Below are positions 43,637 through 61,762 of a stretch of DNA of 64,000 nucleotides, one piece after another. Every line of letters begins with the position of its first letter. The first letter of the stretch is position 1. The translations under genes and the position numbers were made by a program. Origin of the DNA: Eriocheir sinensis (taxonomy: Eukaryota; Arthropoda; Malacostraca; Decapoda; Varunidae); contig NW_026111250.1 in assembly GCF_024679095.1 (NCBI RefSeq), forward strand, positions 496,001-560,000. Reading direction: 5' to 3'. The notes below the pieces were generated by a model. The model did not search any database and had not been told where the DNA came from. It saw only the letters and a program-made list of their open reading frames with translations.

Positions 43637-46600
43637 TTAATTACTTCTGTGTATTTTTGTATATAGTTTTATACAAATTTACGTTATTTTATGTTTATTT
43701 TGTATATTTATATTTATACAAATACACATTCTTTTATTGCTATTTTGTTTATTTATTTTGATACGAATTTACATTATTTTATGTGTATTTTGTATCCATT
43801 TTTTTTATACGTATTTACTTCATTTTACGTGTATTTTGTATATATATTTTTATACAAATCTACGTTATTTTATGTGTATTCGTATATATATTTTGAAACA
43901 AATTTACATTGTTTTATATGTATTTTGCATATCTATTTCAATACAGATTTACCTTATTGTATGTGTATTTTGTATATTTATTTTAATATAAATAAATTTT
44001 TTTATGTGTATTTTTGTATATATATTTAAAAAAAAATGCGTTATTTTATTGGTATTTTGCTTCTTTATTTTCATACAAATTTACATTATTTTATTAATAT
44101 TCTGTGTATTTATTTTGATACTATTTTACATTATTCTATTTGTGTTTTGTATATATTTTTTTATACAAATTTACGTTATTTTAAGTGTATTTGTTTATGT
44201 ATTTTCATTCAAATTTACATTATTTTATGTGTATTTTGTATATGTATTTCAATACAAATTTACCTATTTTTATATGTTTTTTGTATATTTATTTTCATAC
44301 AAGTTTAAATTATTTTTGTGTATTTTTGTATATAGTTTTATACAAATATAGGTTATTTTATGTGTATTTTGTATATCTATTTTCATACAAATACACATTC
44401 TTTTCATGATATTTTGTTTATTTACTTTGACACGAATTAACATTATTTAATGTGTATTTTGTATATATATTTTTATACGTATTTACATTATTTCAAGTGT
44501 ATTTTGTATATATATTTCTATAGAAATCTGCGTTATTTTATGTGTATTCGTATAAATATTTTGAAACAAATTTACATTGTTTTATGTATTTTGCATATTT
44601 TTAAATACAAATTTACCTTATTGTATGCATTTTGTATATTAATTTTAATACAAATTTGATTAATCTATATGTATTTTGTATATGTATTTTATAAAATATG
44701 CTTTATTTTATGGGTATTTTGCATCTTTATTTTCATACAAATTTACATTATTTTATTGATATTCTGTGTATTTATTTTGATATGTTTTACATTATTCTAT
44801 GTATTTTGTATATATATTTTATATAAAATGTATTTGTTTTCATTTCATACAAATCTACATTATTTTATGTGTTTTTGTACATGTCTTTAAATACAAATTT
44901 AACTAGTTATATGTGTATTTTGTATATCTATTTTGTATGTATATTTTCATAGAAATTTACTCTATTTTATGTATTCGTATATATATTTTGATACAAATTT
45001 ACTTTATTGATATGCATTTTGCATATCTATTTCAATACAAATTTACTTTATTGTATGTGCATTATGTATATTTATTTTAATACAAATTTAATTATTTTAT
45101 GTGTATTTTTTATACATATTTTTATACAAATAAGCGTTATTACATGGATATTTTGCATCTTTATTTTCATACAAATTTACATTATTTTATTGATATTCTG
45201 TTTATTTATTTTGATACGATTTTACATTATTCTATGTGTATTACGTATATATATTTTTATACATATTTACATTATTTAATGTTCATTTTGTATATATATT
45301 TTATCCAAATTTACATTATTTTATGTGTATTTGTTTATATATTTTCATACATATTTACATTATTTTATGTGTTTTTTGTATATATATTTTTCTACGTATT
45401 TAAATTATTTTATCTGTATTTTGTATATACATTTTCATAAAAAAAACTACGTTATTTTATTGTGTATAAGTATATATTTTGATACAAATTTTATACAAAT
45501 TCATGGTATTTAATGTGTATTTGTATATATATTTTCATACAAATTTATATTATTTTATGTGTATTTTTCATATATTTCATTACAAATTTACCTTATTTTA
45601 TGTTTATTTTGTATATTTATTTCATTCAATTTTAAATTATTTTATGTGTATATTTGTATTTGTATTTAGGTTATTTTATGTGTATTTTGTATATATATTT
45701 TCATCCAAAATTACATTATTATATTGGTATTTTCTTAATTTAATTCGATACGAATTTAGATTATTTCATAGGTATTTTGTATACATATTTTTATACTCAT
45801 TTACATTATCTAATGTGTGTTTTGTATATATATTTTTATGCAAATTTATTTTATGTTCATTTATGTACATATATTTTTATAGAAATTTGCGTTATTTTAT
45901 GTATATAGTTTTATATAAATTTACGTTATTTTATGTGCATTTTGTATATTTATATTTATACAAATACACATTCTTTTATTGCTATATTGTTTATTTATAT
46001 TTATACGAATTTACATTATTTTATGTGTATTTTGTATACATTTTTTTATACGTATATACTTAATTTTATGTATTTTGTAATTTTATGTGTATTTTGTATA
46101 TTTCTTTTCATACAAATCTAAATTATTTTTGTGTATTTTTGTATATAGTTTTATACAAATTTAGGTTATTTTATGTAACGATTTACATTATTTAATGTGT
46201 GTTTTGTATATATATTTTTATCCAAAGTTACTTTATTTTACGTTCATTTTTGGACATATATTTTTATGGAAATTAGCGTTATTTTATATGTATTTGTATA
46301 TGTTTTCTCATACAAATTTACATTATTTGATTGATATTTTGTTTATTTAGTTTGATACGAATTACATGATTATATGTGTATTTTGTACAAATTTTTTATA
46401 CGTATTTACATTACTTAATGTGTATTTTGTTTATATATTTTTAAACAAATTTACGTTATTATATGTATTTTTATAAATATTTTGATACAAATTTACATTA
46501 TTTTATGTATTTTCTATATACATTTCAATTCAAATTTAGCTTATTTTATCTGTATTTTGTATATCTATTTTCATACGAATTTAATAACTGTGTATTTTTG

Positions 46601-47283
46601 TATATAGTTTTATAAAAATTTACGTTATTTCATGTGTATTTTGTATATTTATATTTATACAAATACACATTCTTTTATTGGTATTTTGTTTTTTTATTTT
46701 GATACGAATTTACATTATTTTATGTGTATTTTGTATACATTTTCTTATACGTATTTACTTCATTAATATGTGTATTTTGTATATATATTTTTATACAAAT
46801 CTACGTTATTTTATGTGTATTCGTATATATATTTTGAAACAAATTTACATTGTTTTATATGTATTTTGCATATCTATTTCAATACAGATTTACCTTATTG
46901 TATGTGTATTTTGTATATTTATTTTAATACAAATTAATTTTTTCATGTGTATTTTGGTATATATATTTTTATAAAAAAAATGCGTGATTTAATGGGTATT
47001 TTGCATCTTTATTTTCATACAAATTTACATTGTTTTATTAATATTCAGTGTATTTATTTTGATACGATTTTACATTATTCTATTTGTGTTTTGTATATAT
47101 TTTTTTATACATATTTACATTATTTAATGTGTATTTTGTATATTTTAAAACAAATTTACGTTATTTTATGCGCATCTGTTAAAATATTTTGATACAAATT
47201 TACCTTATTTTATGTATTTTGTATATATATTTTAATACAAATTTAGTTTATTTTATGTATATTTTGTATATCTATTTTCATTC
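43561..47283 (+). repeat. 45-bp satellite block 28, plus orientation (3.7 kb)
   Basis: First-subtype monomers near 43,718 and 44,388 (~670 bp apart) bound one complete HOR. From ~44,380 to 45,250 it matches 57,495-58,370. From 45,253 it is copy B of the 4.4-kb duplication. A variant HOR with TGCTTTATTTTATGGG occupies ~44,400-44,890. Confidence 0.88.
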
Positions 47284-49258
<1,975 letters not shown>

Positions 49259-49263
49259 ATATA

Positions 49264-49545
49264 CACGTTATTTTATGTCTATTCGTATATATATTTTGAA
49301 AGAAATTTACACTGTTTTATTTGTATTTTGCGTTTTTTTTCAATACAAATTTACCTTTTTGTATGTGTGCATTATGTATATTAATTTTAATACAAATTTA
49401 ATTATTCTATGTGTATTTTTGTATATGTATTTAAAAAAAATGCTTTATCATATGGATATTTTGCATCTTTATTTTAATACAAATTTAAATTATTTTATTG
49501 ATATTCTGTGTACTTATTTTGATACGATTTTACATTATTCTATGT
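49264..49545 (+). repeat. 45-bp satellite block 30, short plus segment
   Basis: Copy of 40,856-41,136 with a few substitutions. Confidence 0.85.
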
Positions 49546-49549
49546 ATAA

Positions 49550-49615
49550 CAAAAATAAATATATACAAAAATACACAAAAATAATTTAAATTTGTTTGAA
49601 AATAGATATGCAAAA
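49550..49615 (-). repeat. 45-bp satellite block 31, very short minus segment
   Basis: Copy of 41,139-41,207. Confidence 0.77.
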
Positions 49616-49768
49616 TATGTGTATTTTGTATATATATTTCAATTCAAATTTTTGCTTATTTTGAGTGTATTTTGTATATATTTTAATACAAATTTAATTA
49701 CTTATGTGAATTTTTGTATATAGTTTTATATAAATTTACGTTATTTTATGTGTATTTTGTAAATTTAT
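49616..49768 (+). repeat. 45-bp satellite block 32, short plus segment
   Basis: About three plus monomers. It leaves the 4.4-kb duplication at ~49,761 and turns into minus monomers at AATTTATTGTAAATTTGTG. Confidence 0.8.
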
Positions 49769-49769
49769 T

Positions 49770-50068
49770 GTAAATTTGTGTCAAAATATATAAACAAATA
49801 TACATAAAATAACGTAAATTTGTATGAAAAATATATACAAAATACACATAGAATAATGTCAAGTCCTATCAAAATGAATGAGCAGAATATCAATAAAATA
49901 ATGTAAATTTGTATGTAAATAAAGATGCAAAATACCCAAAAAATAAAGAATAAGTTTATAAAAATACAGATACAAAAATACACATCGAATAATTAAATTT
50001 GTATTAAAATTAGTATACAAAATGCATATATAATAAGGTAAATTTGTATTGAAAAAATATGCAACATA
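49770..50068 (-). repeat. 45-bp satellite block 33, short minus segment
   Basis: Matches 7,530-7,825, 17,840-18,130 and 28,590-28,882, ending at the J1 hinge (GCAACATACACG). Inverted counterpart of 771-1,080. Confidence 0.86.
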
Positions 50069-50069
50069 C

Positions 50070-51945
50070 ACGTTTACTCATACAAATTTATATTATTTTA
50101 TTGGTATTTTGTTTATTTATTTTGATACGAATTACATGATTATATGTGTATTTTGTACATATTTTTTTATACGTATTTACATTATTTAATGTGTATTTTG
50201 TTTATATATTTTCATACAAATTTACGTTATTATATGTGTATTTGTATAAATATTTTGATACAAATTTACTTCATTTCATGTATTTTGTATATATATTTCA
50301 ATTCAAATTTAGCTTATTTCGTGTGTATTTTGTATATATTTTCATACAAATTTAATTACTTCTGTGTATTTTTGTATATAGTTTCATATAAATTTACGTT
50401 ATTTTATGTGTATTTTGTATATTTATATTCATACAAATACACATTCTTTTATTGGTATTTTGTTTATATAATTTCATACATATTTACATTATTTTATGTG
50501 TTTTTTGTATATATATTTTTCTACGTATTTAAACTATTTTATGTGTATTTTGTATATACATTTTCATAAAAAAATTGCGTTAATTTATTTTGATACAAAT
50601 TTTATACAAATTCATGTTATTTAATGTGTATTTGTATATATATTTACATACAAATTTATATTATTTTATGTGTATTTTTTTCATATATTTCATTACAAAT
50701 TTACTTTATTTTATGTTTATTTTGTATATTTATTTCATTCAGTTTTAAATTATTTTATGTGTATATTTGTATTTGTATTTAGGTTATTTTATGTGTATTT
50801 TGTATATATATTTTCATCCAAAATTACATTATTTTATTGGTATTTCTTAATTTAATTCGATACGAATTTAGATTGTTTCATAGGTATTTTGTATACATAT
50901 TTTTATACACATTTACATTATCTAATGTGTGTTTTGTATATATATTTTTATGCAGATTTATTTAATGTTCATTTTTGTACATTTATTTTTATAGAAATTT
51001 GCGTTATTTTATGTATATAGTTTTATATAAATTTACGTTATTTTATGTGCATTTTGTATATTTATATTTATACAAATACACATTCTTTTATTGGTATATT
51101 GTTTATTTACATTTATACGAATTTACATTATTTTATGTGTATTTTGTATACATTTTTTTATACGTATTTACTTAATCTTATGTGTATTTTGTATATGTAA
51201 TTTTATAGAAATCTACGTTATTTTATGTGTATTCGTATATATACTTTGAAACAAATTTACATTATTTTATATGTATTTTGCATATCTATTTCAATACAAA
51301 TTTACCTTATTGTATATGCATTTTGTATATTTATTTTAATACAAGTTCAAATATTTTATGTGTATTTTGGTATCAATAATTTGACAAAAAATGCGTTATT
51401 TTATAGGTATTTTGCATCTTAATTTTCATTTTATATGTACTTTGTATATATATTTTTATACGCTTTTACATTATTTAATATTTATTTTGAATATATATTT
51501 TTATACAGATTCATGTTATTTTATGTGTATTTGTATATATATTTTCATATAAATTTACATTATTTTATGTGTATTTTGTACATATATTTTATTACAAATC
51601 TACCTTATTTTATGTTTATTTTGTATGTGTATTTAGTATATTTATATTTATCCAAATACACATTCTTTTATTGGTATTTTGTTTATTTATTTTAATTCGA
51701 GTTTACATTATTTTATGTGTATTTTGTATACATTTTTTTATACGTATTTACTTAATTCTATGTGTATTTTGTATATATATTTTTATAGAAATCTACGTTT
51801 TTTTATTTGTATTCGTATATATATTTTGAAACAAATTTACATTGTTTTATATGTATTTTTGCATATCTCTTTCATACAAATTTACATTATTTTATTGATA
51901 TTCTGTGTATTTATTTTGATACGATTTTACATTATTCTATGTATA
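50070..51945 (+). repeat. 45-bp satellite block 34, plus orientation
   Basis: From the J1 hinge to CTATGTATAACAAAAATAA. 50,470-51,420 is an inverted relative of 9,500-10,400. The internal junction near 51,425 (TTTTCATTTTATATG) is the reverse of the one at 9,485. 51,430-51,700 directly matches 1,310-1,590. Confidence 0.87.
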
Positions 51946-51949
51946 ACAA

Positions 51950-52788
<839 letters not shown>

Positions 52789-52789
52789 T

Positions 52790-53640
52790 TCTGTGTATTT
52801 TTGTATATAGTTTTATACAAATTTACGATATTTTATGTGTATTTTGTATATTTATATTTATACAAATACACATTCTTTTACTGGTATTTTGTTTATTTAT
52901 TTTGATACGATTTTTATGTGTATTTTGTATTCATTTTTTAATACGTATTTACTTCATTTTATGTGTATTTTTTTATCTATTTTTATAGAAATCAACGTTA
53001 TTTTATGTGTATTCGTATATATATTTTAAAACAAATTTACATTGTTTTATATGTATTTTGCATACCTATTTCAATACAAATTTACCTTACAGTATGTGCA
53101 TTTTTTATATTTATTTTAATACAAATTTTAATATTTTATGTGTATTTTGGTATATATATATTTTTATAAAAAATGCGTTATTTTATGGCTATTTTGCATC
53201 TTCATTTTCATACAAATTTACGTTATTTAGTTAATATTCTGTGTATTTATTTTGATACGATTTTACATTATTCTATTTGTGTTTTGTATATATTTTTTTA
53301 TACATATTTACATTATTTAATTAGTATTTTGTATATATATTTGATACAAATTTACGTTATTTTAAGTGTATATGTTTATATATTTTCATTCAAATTTCCA
53401 TTATTTTATGTGTATTTTGTATATGTATTTCAATACAAATCTACCTAATTTTATGTGTATTTTGTATATTTATTTTCATACAAATTTAAATTATTTTTGT
53501 GTATTTTTGTATATAGTTTTATACAAACTTAGGTTATTTTATGAGTATTTTGTATATCTATTTTCATACAAATACACATTCTTTTATTGATATTTTGTTT
53601 ATTTATTTTGACGAGAATTTAAATTATTTAATGTGTATTT

Positions 53641-53736
<96 letters not shown>

Positions 53737-55090
53737 TATACGTATTTACATCATTTCATGTGTATTTTGTATATATATTTCTATAGAAATCTACGTTATT
53801 TATGTGTATTCGTATATAGATTTTTAAACAAATTTACGCTTTAATGTGCATTTTGTATATTTTTTCAATACAAATTTACCTTATTGTACGTGCATTTTGT
53901 ATAATAATTTTAATACAAATTTAATTATTCTATGAGTATTTTTGTATATGTATTTTTTAAAAAATATGCTTTATTTTATGGGTATTTTGCATCTTTATTT
54001 TCATATAAAATTACATTATTTTATTGATATTCTGTGTATTTATTTTGATACGATTTTACATTATTCTATGTGTATTTTGTATATATTTTTCATTTAATTT
54101 AGCTTATTTTATGTGTATTTTTTATATCTATTTATTTTAATACAAAATCAAATATTTTATGTTTTTTCGTATATATATTTTTATAAAAAATGCGTTATTT
54201 TATGGGTATTTTGCATCTTAATTTTCATACAAATTTACATTATTTTATTAATATTTTCTGTATTTATTTTGATACGATTTTACATTATTTTATTTGTGTT
54301 TAGTATATATTTTTTATACATATTTACATTATTTAATGTGTTTTTTGTATATATATTTGATACAAATTTACGTTATTTTAAGTCTATATGTTTATATATT
54401 TTCATTCAAATTTACATTATTTTATGTGTATTTTGTATATGTATTTCAATACAAATTTACCTAATTTTATATGTTTTTGTATATTTATTTTCATACAAGT
54501 TTAAATTATTTTTGTGTATTTTTTGTTTATAGTTTTATACAAATTTAGGTTATTTTATGTGTATTTTGTATATCTATTTTCATACAAATACACATTCTTT
54601 TCATGATATTTTGTTTATTTATTTTGACACGAATTAACATTATTTAATGTGTATTTTGTATATATATTTTTATACGTATTTACATTATTTCAAGTGTATT
54701 TTGTATATATATTTCTATAGAAATCTGCGTTATTTTATGTGTATTCGTATATATATTTTGAAACAAATTTACATTGTTTTATGTGTATTTTGCATATTTT
54801 TTCAATACAAATTTACCTTATTGTATGTGCATTTTGTATATTAATTTTAATACAAATTTGATTAATCTATGTGTATTTTTGTATGTATTTTTATATAAAT
54901 TTGCTTTATTTTATGGGTATTTTGCATCTTTATTTTCATACAAATTTACATTATTTTATTGATATTCTGTGTATTTATTTTAATATGATTTTACATTATT
55001 CTATGTGTATTTTGTATATATATTTTATATAAAATGTATTTGTTTTCATTTCATACAAATCTACATTATTTTATGTATTTTTTGTACATG
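52790..55090 (+). repeat. 45-bp satellite block 36, plus orientation
   Basis: Shows the HOR most clearly: the first subtype at ~52,862, marker monomer at ~53,172, and the next first subtype at ~53,565. 52,790-53,000 matches 35,810-36,020. 54,130-55,080 matches 57,046-58,000 and 44,000-44,880. Confidence 0.88.
53643..53733. repeat. (TA)n array, ~91 bp
   Basis: In-place expansion inside a plus monomer (GTGTATTTTG on the left, TTTTTATACGTATTTACATC on the right). The same monomer at ~60,270 has only TATATATA. Confidence 0.96.
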
Positions 55091-55091
55091 T

Positions 55092-56720
55092 ATACACATA
55101 AAATATTTAAATTTGTATTGAAATAAATATACAAAATGCACATACAATAAGGTAAACTTCTATTGAAAGAGATATGCAAAAATACATATAAAACAATGTA
55201 AATTTGTTTCAAAATATATATACGAATACACATAAAATAACGTAGATTTCTATAAAAATATATATACAAAATACACATAAAATTGAGTAAATACGTATAA
55301 AAAAATGTAAACAAAATACACATAAAATAATGTAAACTCGAAACAAAATAAATAAACAAAATACCAATAAAAGAATGTGTATTTGTATAAATATAAATGT
55401 ACAAAATACACATACAAAATAAACATAAAATAAATTAAATTTGTAATAAAATATATGTACAAAATACACATAAAATAATGTAAATTTATATGAAAATATA
55501 TATACAAATACACATAAAATACCATGAATTTGTATAAAATTAGATACTCAAAATAAATATTAAATAATGTAAATGCGTATAAAAATATATATACAAATTA
55601 CATATAAAATAATGTAAACTCGTATCAATATAAATCAACAAAATACCAATAAAATAATATATATTTGAATGAAAATAGATTTACAAAATACACATAACCT
55701 AACTAAAATTTGTATTGAAATATATACAAAAATACATAAAAATAATTTGAGTTTGAATGAAAATAGATATTCAAAATACACATAAAACTAGGTAAATTTC
55801 TTTGAAATATATATACAAAATACCCATAAAATATTGTAAATTTGTGTCAAAATATATAAACAAATACGCATAAAATAACGTAAATTTGTATGAAAAATAT
55901 ATACAAAATACACATAGAATAATGTCAAATCGTATCAAAATGAATGAGCAGAATATCAATAAAATAACGTAAATTTGTATGAAAATAAAGATGCAAAATA
56001 CCCATAAAATAAAGCATATTTTTATAAAAATACAAATAGAAAAACACACATAGAATAATTAAAATTGTATTAAAATTAATATACAAAATGCATATACAAT
56101 AAATTTAAATTTGATTATATTAAATGAAATAAATATACAAAATAAACATAAAATAAGGTAAATTTGTAATAAAATATATGTATGAATACACATAAAATAA
56201 TATAAATTTGTATGAAAATATATATACAAATACACATAAAATAACATGAATTTGTATAAAATTTGTTTCAAAATATATACGAATACACACAATAAAACAA
56301 CGTAAATTTTTATGAAAATGTATATATAAAATACACATAAAATAATTTAAATACGTAGAAAAATATATATACAAAATACACATAAAATAATGTAAATTCG
56401 TAAAAAATTAAATACACAAAATTCCAATAAAAGAATGTATATTTGTAGGAAAATATATATACAAAAAACAAATAAAATAACTAAAATTTGTATAAAAATA
56501 TAAACAAAAATACACAAAAATAATTTAAATTTGTTTGAAAATAGATATGCAAAATACACATAAAGATAGGCAAATTTGTATTGAAATACATATACAAAAC
56601 TCACATAAAATAATGTAAATTTGTATGGAAATATATAAACAAATACATATAAAATAACGTAAATTTGGATAAAATATATATACAAAATATACATTAAATA
56701 TTTTAAATATGTATAAAAAT
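55092..56720 (-). repeat. 45-bp satellite block 37, minus orientation
   Basis: Minus monomers. 55,092-56,340 recurs at 62,757-64,000, and 55,449 onward at 60,510. It carries the unexpanded TA site near 55,659. 56,110-56,720 is the inverted counterpart of 12,081-12,700. Confidence 0.88.
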
Positions 56721-57515
56721 ATATTATATTATATATATTTTATTGATATTTGCGTTATTTATGTGTATTTTGTATATGTTTTCTCATAGAAATTTACATT
56801 ATTTTATTGGTATTTTGTCTATTTATTTTGATACGAACTACATGATTATTTGTGTATTTTGTACATTTTTTTATACGTATTTACATTATTTAATGTGTAT
56901 TTTGTTTATATATTTTTATACAAATTTACGTTATTATATGTGTATTTGTATAAGTATTTTGATACAAATTTACATTATTTTATGTATTTTGTATATATAT
57001 TTCAATTCAAATTTAGCTTATTTTATGAGTATTTTGTATATCTATTTATTTTAATACAAAATCAAATATTTTATGTTTTTTCGTATATATATTTTTATAA
57101 AAAATGCATTATTTTATGGGTATTTTGCATCTTAATTTTCATACAAATTTACATTATTTTATTAATATTTTCTGTATTTTGATACGATTTTACATTATTT
57201 TATTTATGTTTTGTATATATTTTTTTATACATATTTACACTATTTAATGTGTTTTTTATATATATATTTAATACCAATTTACGTTATTTTAAGTCTATAT
57301 GTTTATATATTTTCATTCAAATTTACATTATTTTATGTGTATTTTGTATATGTATTTCAATACAAATTTACCTAATTTTATATGTTTTTTGTATATTTAT
57401 TTTCATACAAGTTTAAATTATTTTTGTGTATTTTTGTATATAGTTTTATACAAATTTAGGTTATTTTATGTGTATTTTGTATATCTATTTTCATACAAAT
57501 ACACATTCTTTTCAT
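55449..57515. repeat. ~2.05-kb direct duplication, copy 1
   Basis: Spans a minus-to-plus switch at ~56,725. Recurs at 60,510-62,550 (offset ~5.04 kb). Marker: CAATAAATTTAAATTTG near 56,098. Confidence 0.86.
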
Positions 57516-60505
57516 GATATTTTGTTTATTTATTTTGACACGAATTAACATTATTTAATGTGTATTTTGTATATATATTTTTATTCGTATTTACATTATT
57601 TCAAGTGTATTTTGTATATATATTTCTATAGAAATCTGCGTTATTTTATGTGTATTCGTATATATATTTTGAAACAAATTTACATTGTTTTATGTGTATT
57701 TTGCATATTTTTTAATACAAATTTACCTTATTGTATGTGCATTTTGTATATTAATTTTAATACAAATTTGATTAATCTATGTGTATTTTTGTATATGTAT
57801 TTTTATAAAAATTTGCTTTATTTTATGGGTATTTTGCATCTTTATTTTCATACAAATTTACATTATTTTATTGATATTCTGTGTATTTATTTTGATATGA
57901 TTTTACATTATTTTATGTGTATTTTGTATATATATTTTATATAAAATGTATTTGTTTTCATTTCATACAAATCTACATTATTTTATGTGTTTTTTGTACA
58001 TGTATTTAAATACAAATTTAACTAGTTATATGTTATATCTATTTTGTATGTATATTTTCATAGAAATTTACTCTATTTTATGAGTATTCGTATATATATT
58101 TTGATACAAATTTACATTATTGATGTGTATTTTGCATATCTATTTCGATACAAATTTTCTTTATTGTACGTGCATTTTGTATATTTATTTTAATACAAAT
58201 TTAATTATTTTATATGTATTTTTGTATATATATTTTTATGCAAATATGCGTTATTATATGGATATTTTGCAGCTTTATTTTCATACAAATTTACATTATT
58301 TTATTGATATTCTCTTTATTTATTTTGATACGATTTAACATTATTCTATGTGTATTTTGTATATATTTTTTATACATATTTACATTATTTAAGGTTTATT
58401 TTGTATATATATTTTATCCAAATTTACATTATTTTATGTGTATTTCTTTATATATTTTTATACAAATTTACATTATTTTATGTGTATTTTTTATATACAT
58501 TTTCATAAAAAAATTGCGTTATTTTATTGTGTGTATTCGTATATATTTTGATACAAATTTTATACAAATTCATGTTATTTAATGTGTATTTGTATATATA
58601 TTTTCATACAAATTTATATTATTTTATGTGTATTTTTTCATATATTTCATTACAAATTTACCTTATTTTATGTTTATTTTGTATATTTATTTATTTAAAT
58701 TATTTTATGTGTATATTTGTATTTGTATTTAGGTTATTTTATGTGTATTTTGTATATATATTTTCATCCAAAATTACATTATTATATTGGTATTTTCTTA
58801 ATTTAATTCGATACGAATTTAGATTATTTCATAGGTATTTTGTATACATATTTTTATACTCATTTACATTATCTAATGTGTGTTTTGTATATATATTTTT
58901 ATGCAAATTTATTTTATGTTCATTTTTGTACATATATTTTTATAGAAATTTGCGTTATTTTATGTATATAGTTTTATATAAATTTACGTTATTTTACGTG
59001 CATTTTGTATATTTATATTTATACAAATACACATTCTTTTATTGCTATATTGTTTATTTATATTTATACTAATTTACATTATTTTATGTGTATTTTGTAT
59101 ACATTTTTTTATACGTATTTACTTAATTTTATGGTTATTTTGTATATGTATTTTTATAGAAATCTACGTTATTTTATGTGTATTCGCATATATATTTTGA
59201 AACAAATTTACATTATTTTATATGTATTTTGCATATCTATTTCAATACAAATTTACCTTATTGTATGTGCATTTTGTATATTTATTTTGATACAAATTCA
59301 AATATTTTATGTGTATTTTGGTATCAATAATTTTATAAAAAATGCGTTATTTTATAGGTATTTTGCATTTTAATTTTCATACAAATTTACATTATTTTAT
59401 TAATATTCTGTGTATATATTTTGATACGATTTTACATTATTCTATTTGTGTTTTTTATATATTTTTTTATACATATTTACATTATTTAATGTGTATTTTG
59501 TATATATATTTCATACAAATTTACGTTATTATATGTGTATTTGTTTATATATTTTCTTTCAAATTTACATTATTTTATGTGAGTTTTGTATATGTATTTC
59601 AATAGAAATTAACCTAATTTTATGTGTATTTTGTATATTTCTTTTCATACAAATTTAAATTATTTTTGTGTATTTTTGTATATAGTTTTATACAAATTTA
59701 GGTTATTTTATGTACGCATTTACATTATTTAATGTGTGTTTTGTATATTTATTTTATCTAAAGTTAATTTATTTTACGTTCATTTTGGACATATATTTTT
59801 ATATAAATTAGCGTTATTTTATATGTATTTGTATATGTTTTCTCATACAAATTTACATTATTTTATTTCTATTTTGTTTATTTAGTTTGATACGAATTAC
59901 ATGATTACATGTGTATTTTGTACATATTTTTTATACGTATTTACATTACTTAATGTGTATTTTGTTTATATATTTTTAAACAAATTTACGTTATTATATG
60001 TATTTTTATAAATATTTTGATACAAATTTACATTATTTTATGTGTATTTTGTATATGTATTTCAATACAAATTTACCTAATTTTATGTGTATTTTGTATA
60101 TTTATTTTCATACAAATTTAAATTATTGTTGTGTATTTTTGTATATAGTTTTATACAAATTTATGTTATCTTATGTGTATTTTGTATATTTATTTTCATA
60201 CAAATACACATTCTTTTATTGACATTTTGTTTATTTATTTTGACGCGAATTTACATTATTTAATGTGTATTTTGTATATATATTTTTATACGTATTTACA
60301 TCCTTTCATGTGTATTTTGTATATTTATAAAAAAAATACGTTATTTTATTGGTATTTTGCATCTTTATTTTCATACAAATTTACATTATTTTATTTACAT
60401 TCTGTGTATTTATTTTAATACGATTTTACATTATTCTATTTGTGTTTTGTATATATATTTTTTATGCATATTTACATTATTTAATGAGAATTTTTTATAT
60501 ATATT
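56728..60505 (+). repeat. 45-bp satellite block 38, plus orientation (3.8 kb)
   Basis: 56,728-59,375 is the inverted counterpart of 9,485-12,080 and its paralogues. 57,495-58,370 directly matches 44,380-45,250, and 58,370-60,060 matches 36,940-38,180 but keeps ~470 bp (59,146-59,615) deleted there. Marker monomers are near 57,105, 59,341 and 60,340. Confidence 0.88.
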
Positions 60506-60507
60506 AA

Positions 60508-61762
60508 ATGAAATATATGTACAAAATACACATAAAATAATGTAAATTTATATGAAAATATATATACAAATACACATAAAATACCATGAATTTGTATAAA
60601 ATTATATACTCAAAATAAATATTAAATAATGTAAATGCGTATAAAAATATATATACAAAGTATATATAAAATAATGTAAATTCGTATCAATATAAATCAA
60701 CAAAATACCAATAAAATAATATATATTTGAATGAAAATAGATTTACAAAATACACATAACCTAACTAAAATTTGTATTGAAATATATACAAAATACATAA
60801 AAATAATTTGAGTTTGAATGAAAATAGATATTCAAAATACACATAAAACTAGGTAAATTTCTTTGAAATATATATACAAAATATAGTAAATTTGTGTCAA
60901 AATATATAAACAAATACACATAAAATAACGTAAATTTGTATGAAAAATATATACAAAATACACATAGAATAATGTCAAATCGTATCAAAATGAATGAGCA
61001 GAATATCAATAAAATAACGTAAATTTGTATGAAAATAAAGATGCAAAATACCCATAAAATAAAGCATATTTTTATAAAAATACAAATAGAAAAACACACA
61101 TAGAATAATTAAAATTGTATTAAAATTAATATACAAAATGCATATACAATAAATTTAAATTTGATTATATTAAATGAAATAAATATACAAAATAAACATA
61201 AAATAAGGTAAATTTGTAATAAAATATATGTATGAATACACATAAAATACAATAAATTTGTAAATATATATACAAATACACATAAAATAACATGAATTTG
61301 TATAAAATTTGTTTCAAAATATATACGAATACACACAATAAAACAACGTAAATTTTTATGAAAATGTATATATAAAATACACATAAAATAATTTAAATAC
61401 GTAGAAAATATATATACAAAATACATAAAATAATGTAAATTCGTAAAAAATTAAATACACAAAATTCCAATAAAAGAATGTATATTTGTAGGAAAATATA
61501 TACAAAACAAATAAAATAACTAAAATTTGTATAAAATATACAAAAATACACAAAAATAATTTAAATTTGTTTGAAAATAGATATGCAAAATACACATAAA
61601 GTTAGGCAAATTTGTATTGAAATACATATACAAAACTCACATAAAATAATGTAAATTTGTATGAAAATATATAAACAAATACATATAAAATAACGTAAAT
61701 TTGGATAAAATATATATACAAAATATACATTAAATATTTTAAATATGTATAAAAATATATTA
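60508..61762 (-). repeat. 45-bp satellite block 39, minus orientation
   Basis: Equivalent to 55,449-56,720. It has small deletions, for example ~20 bp near 60,885 and ~10 bp near 61,262. Confidence 0.87.
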
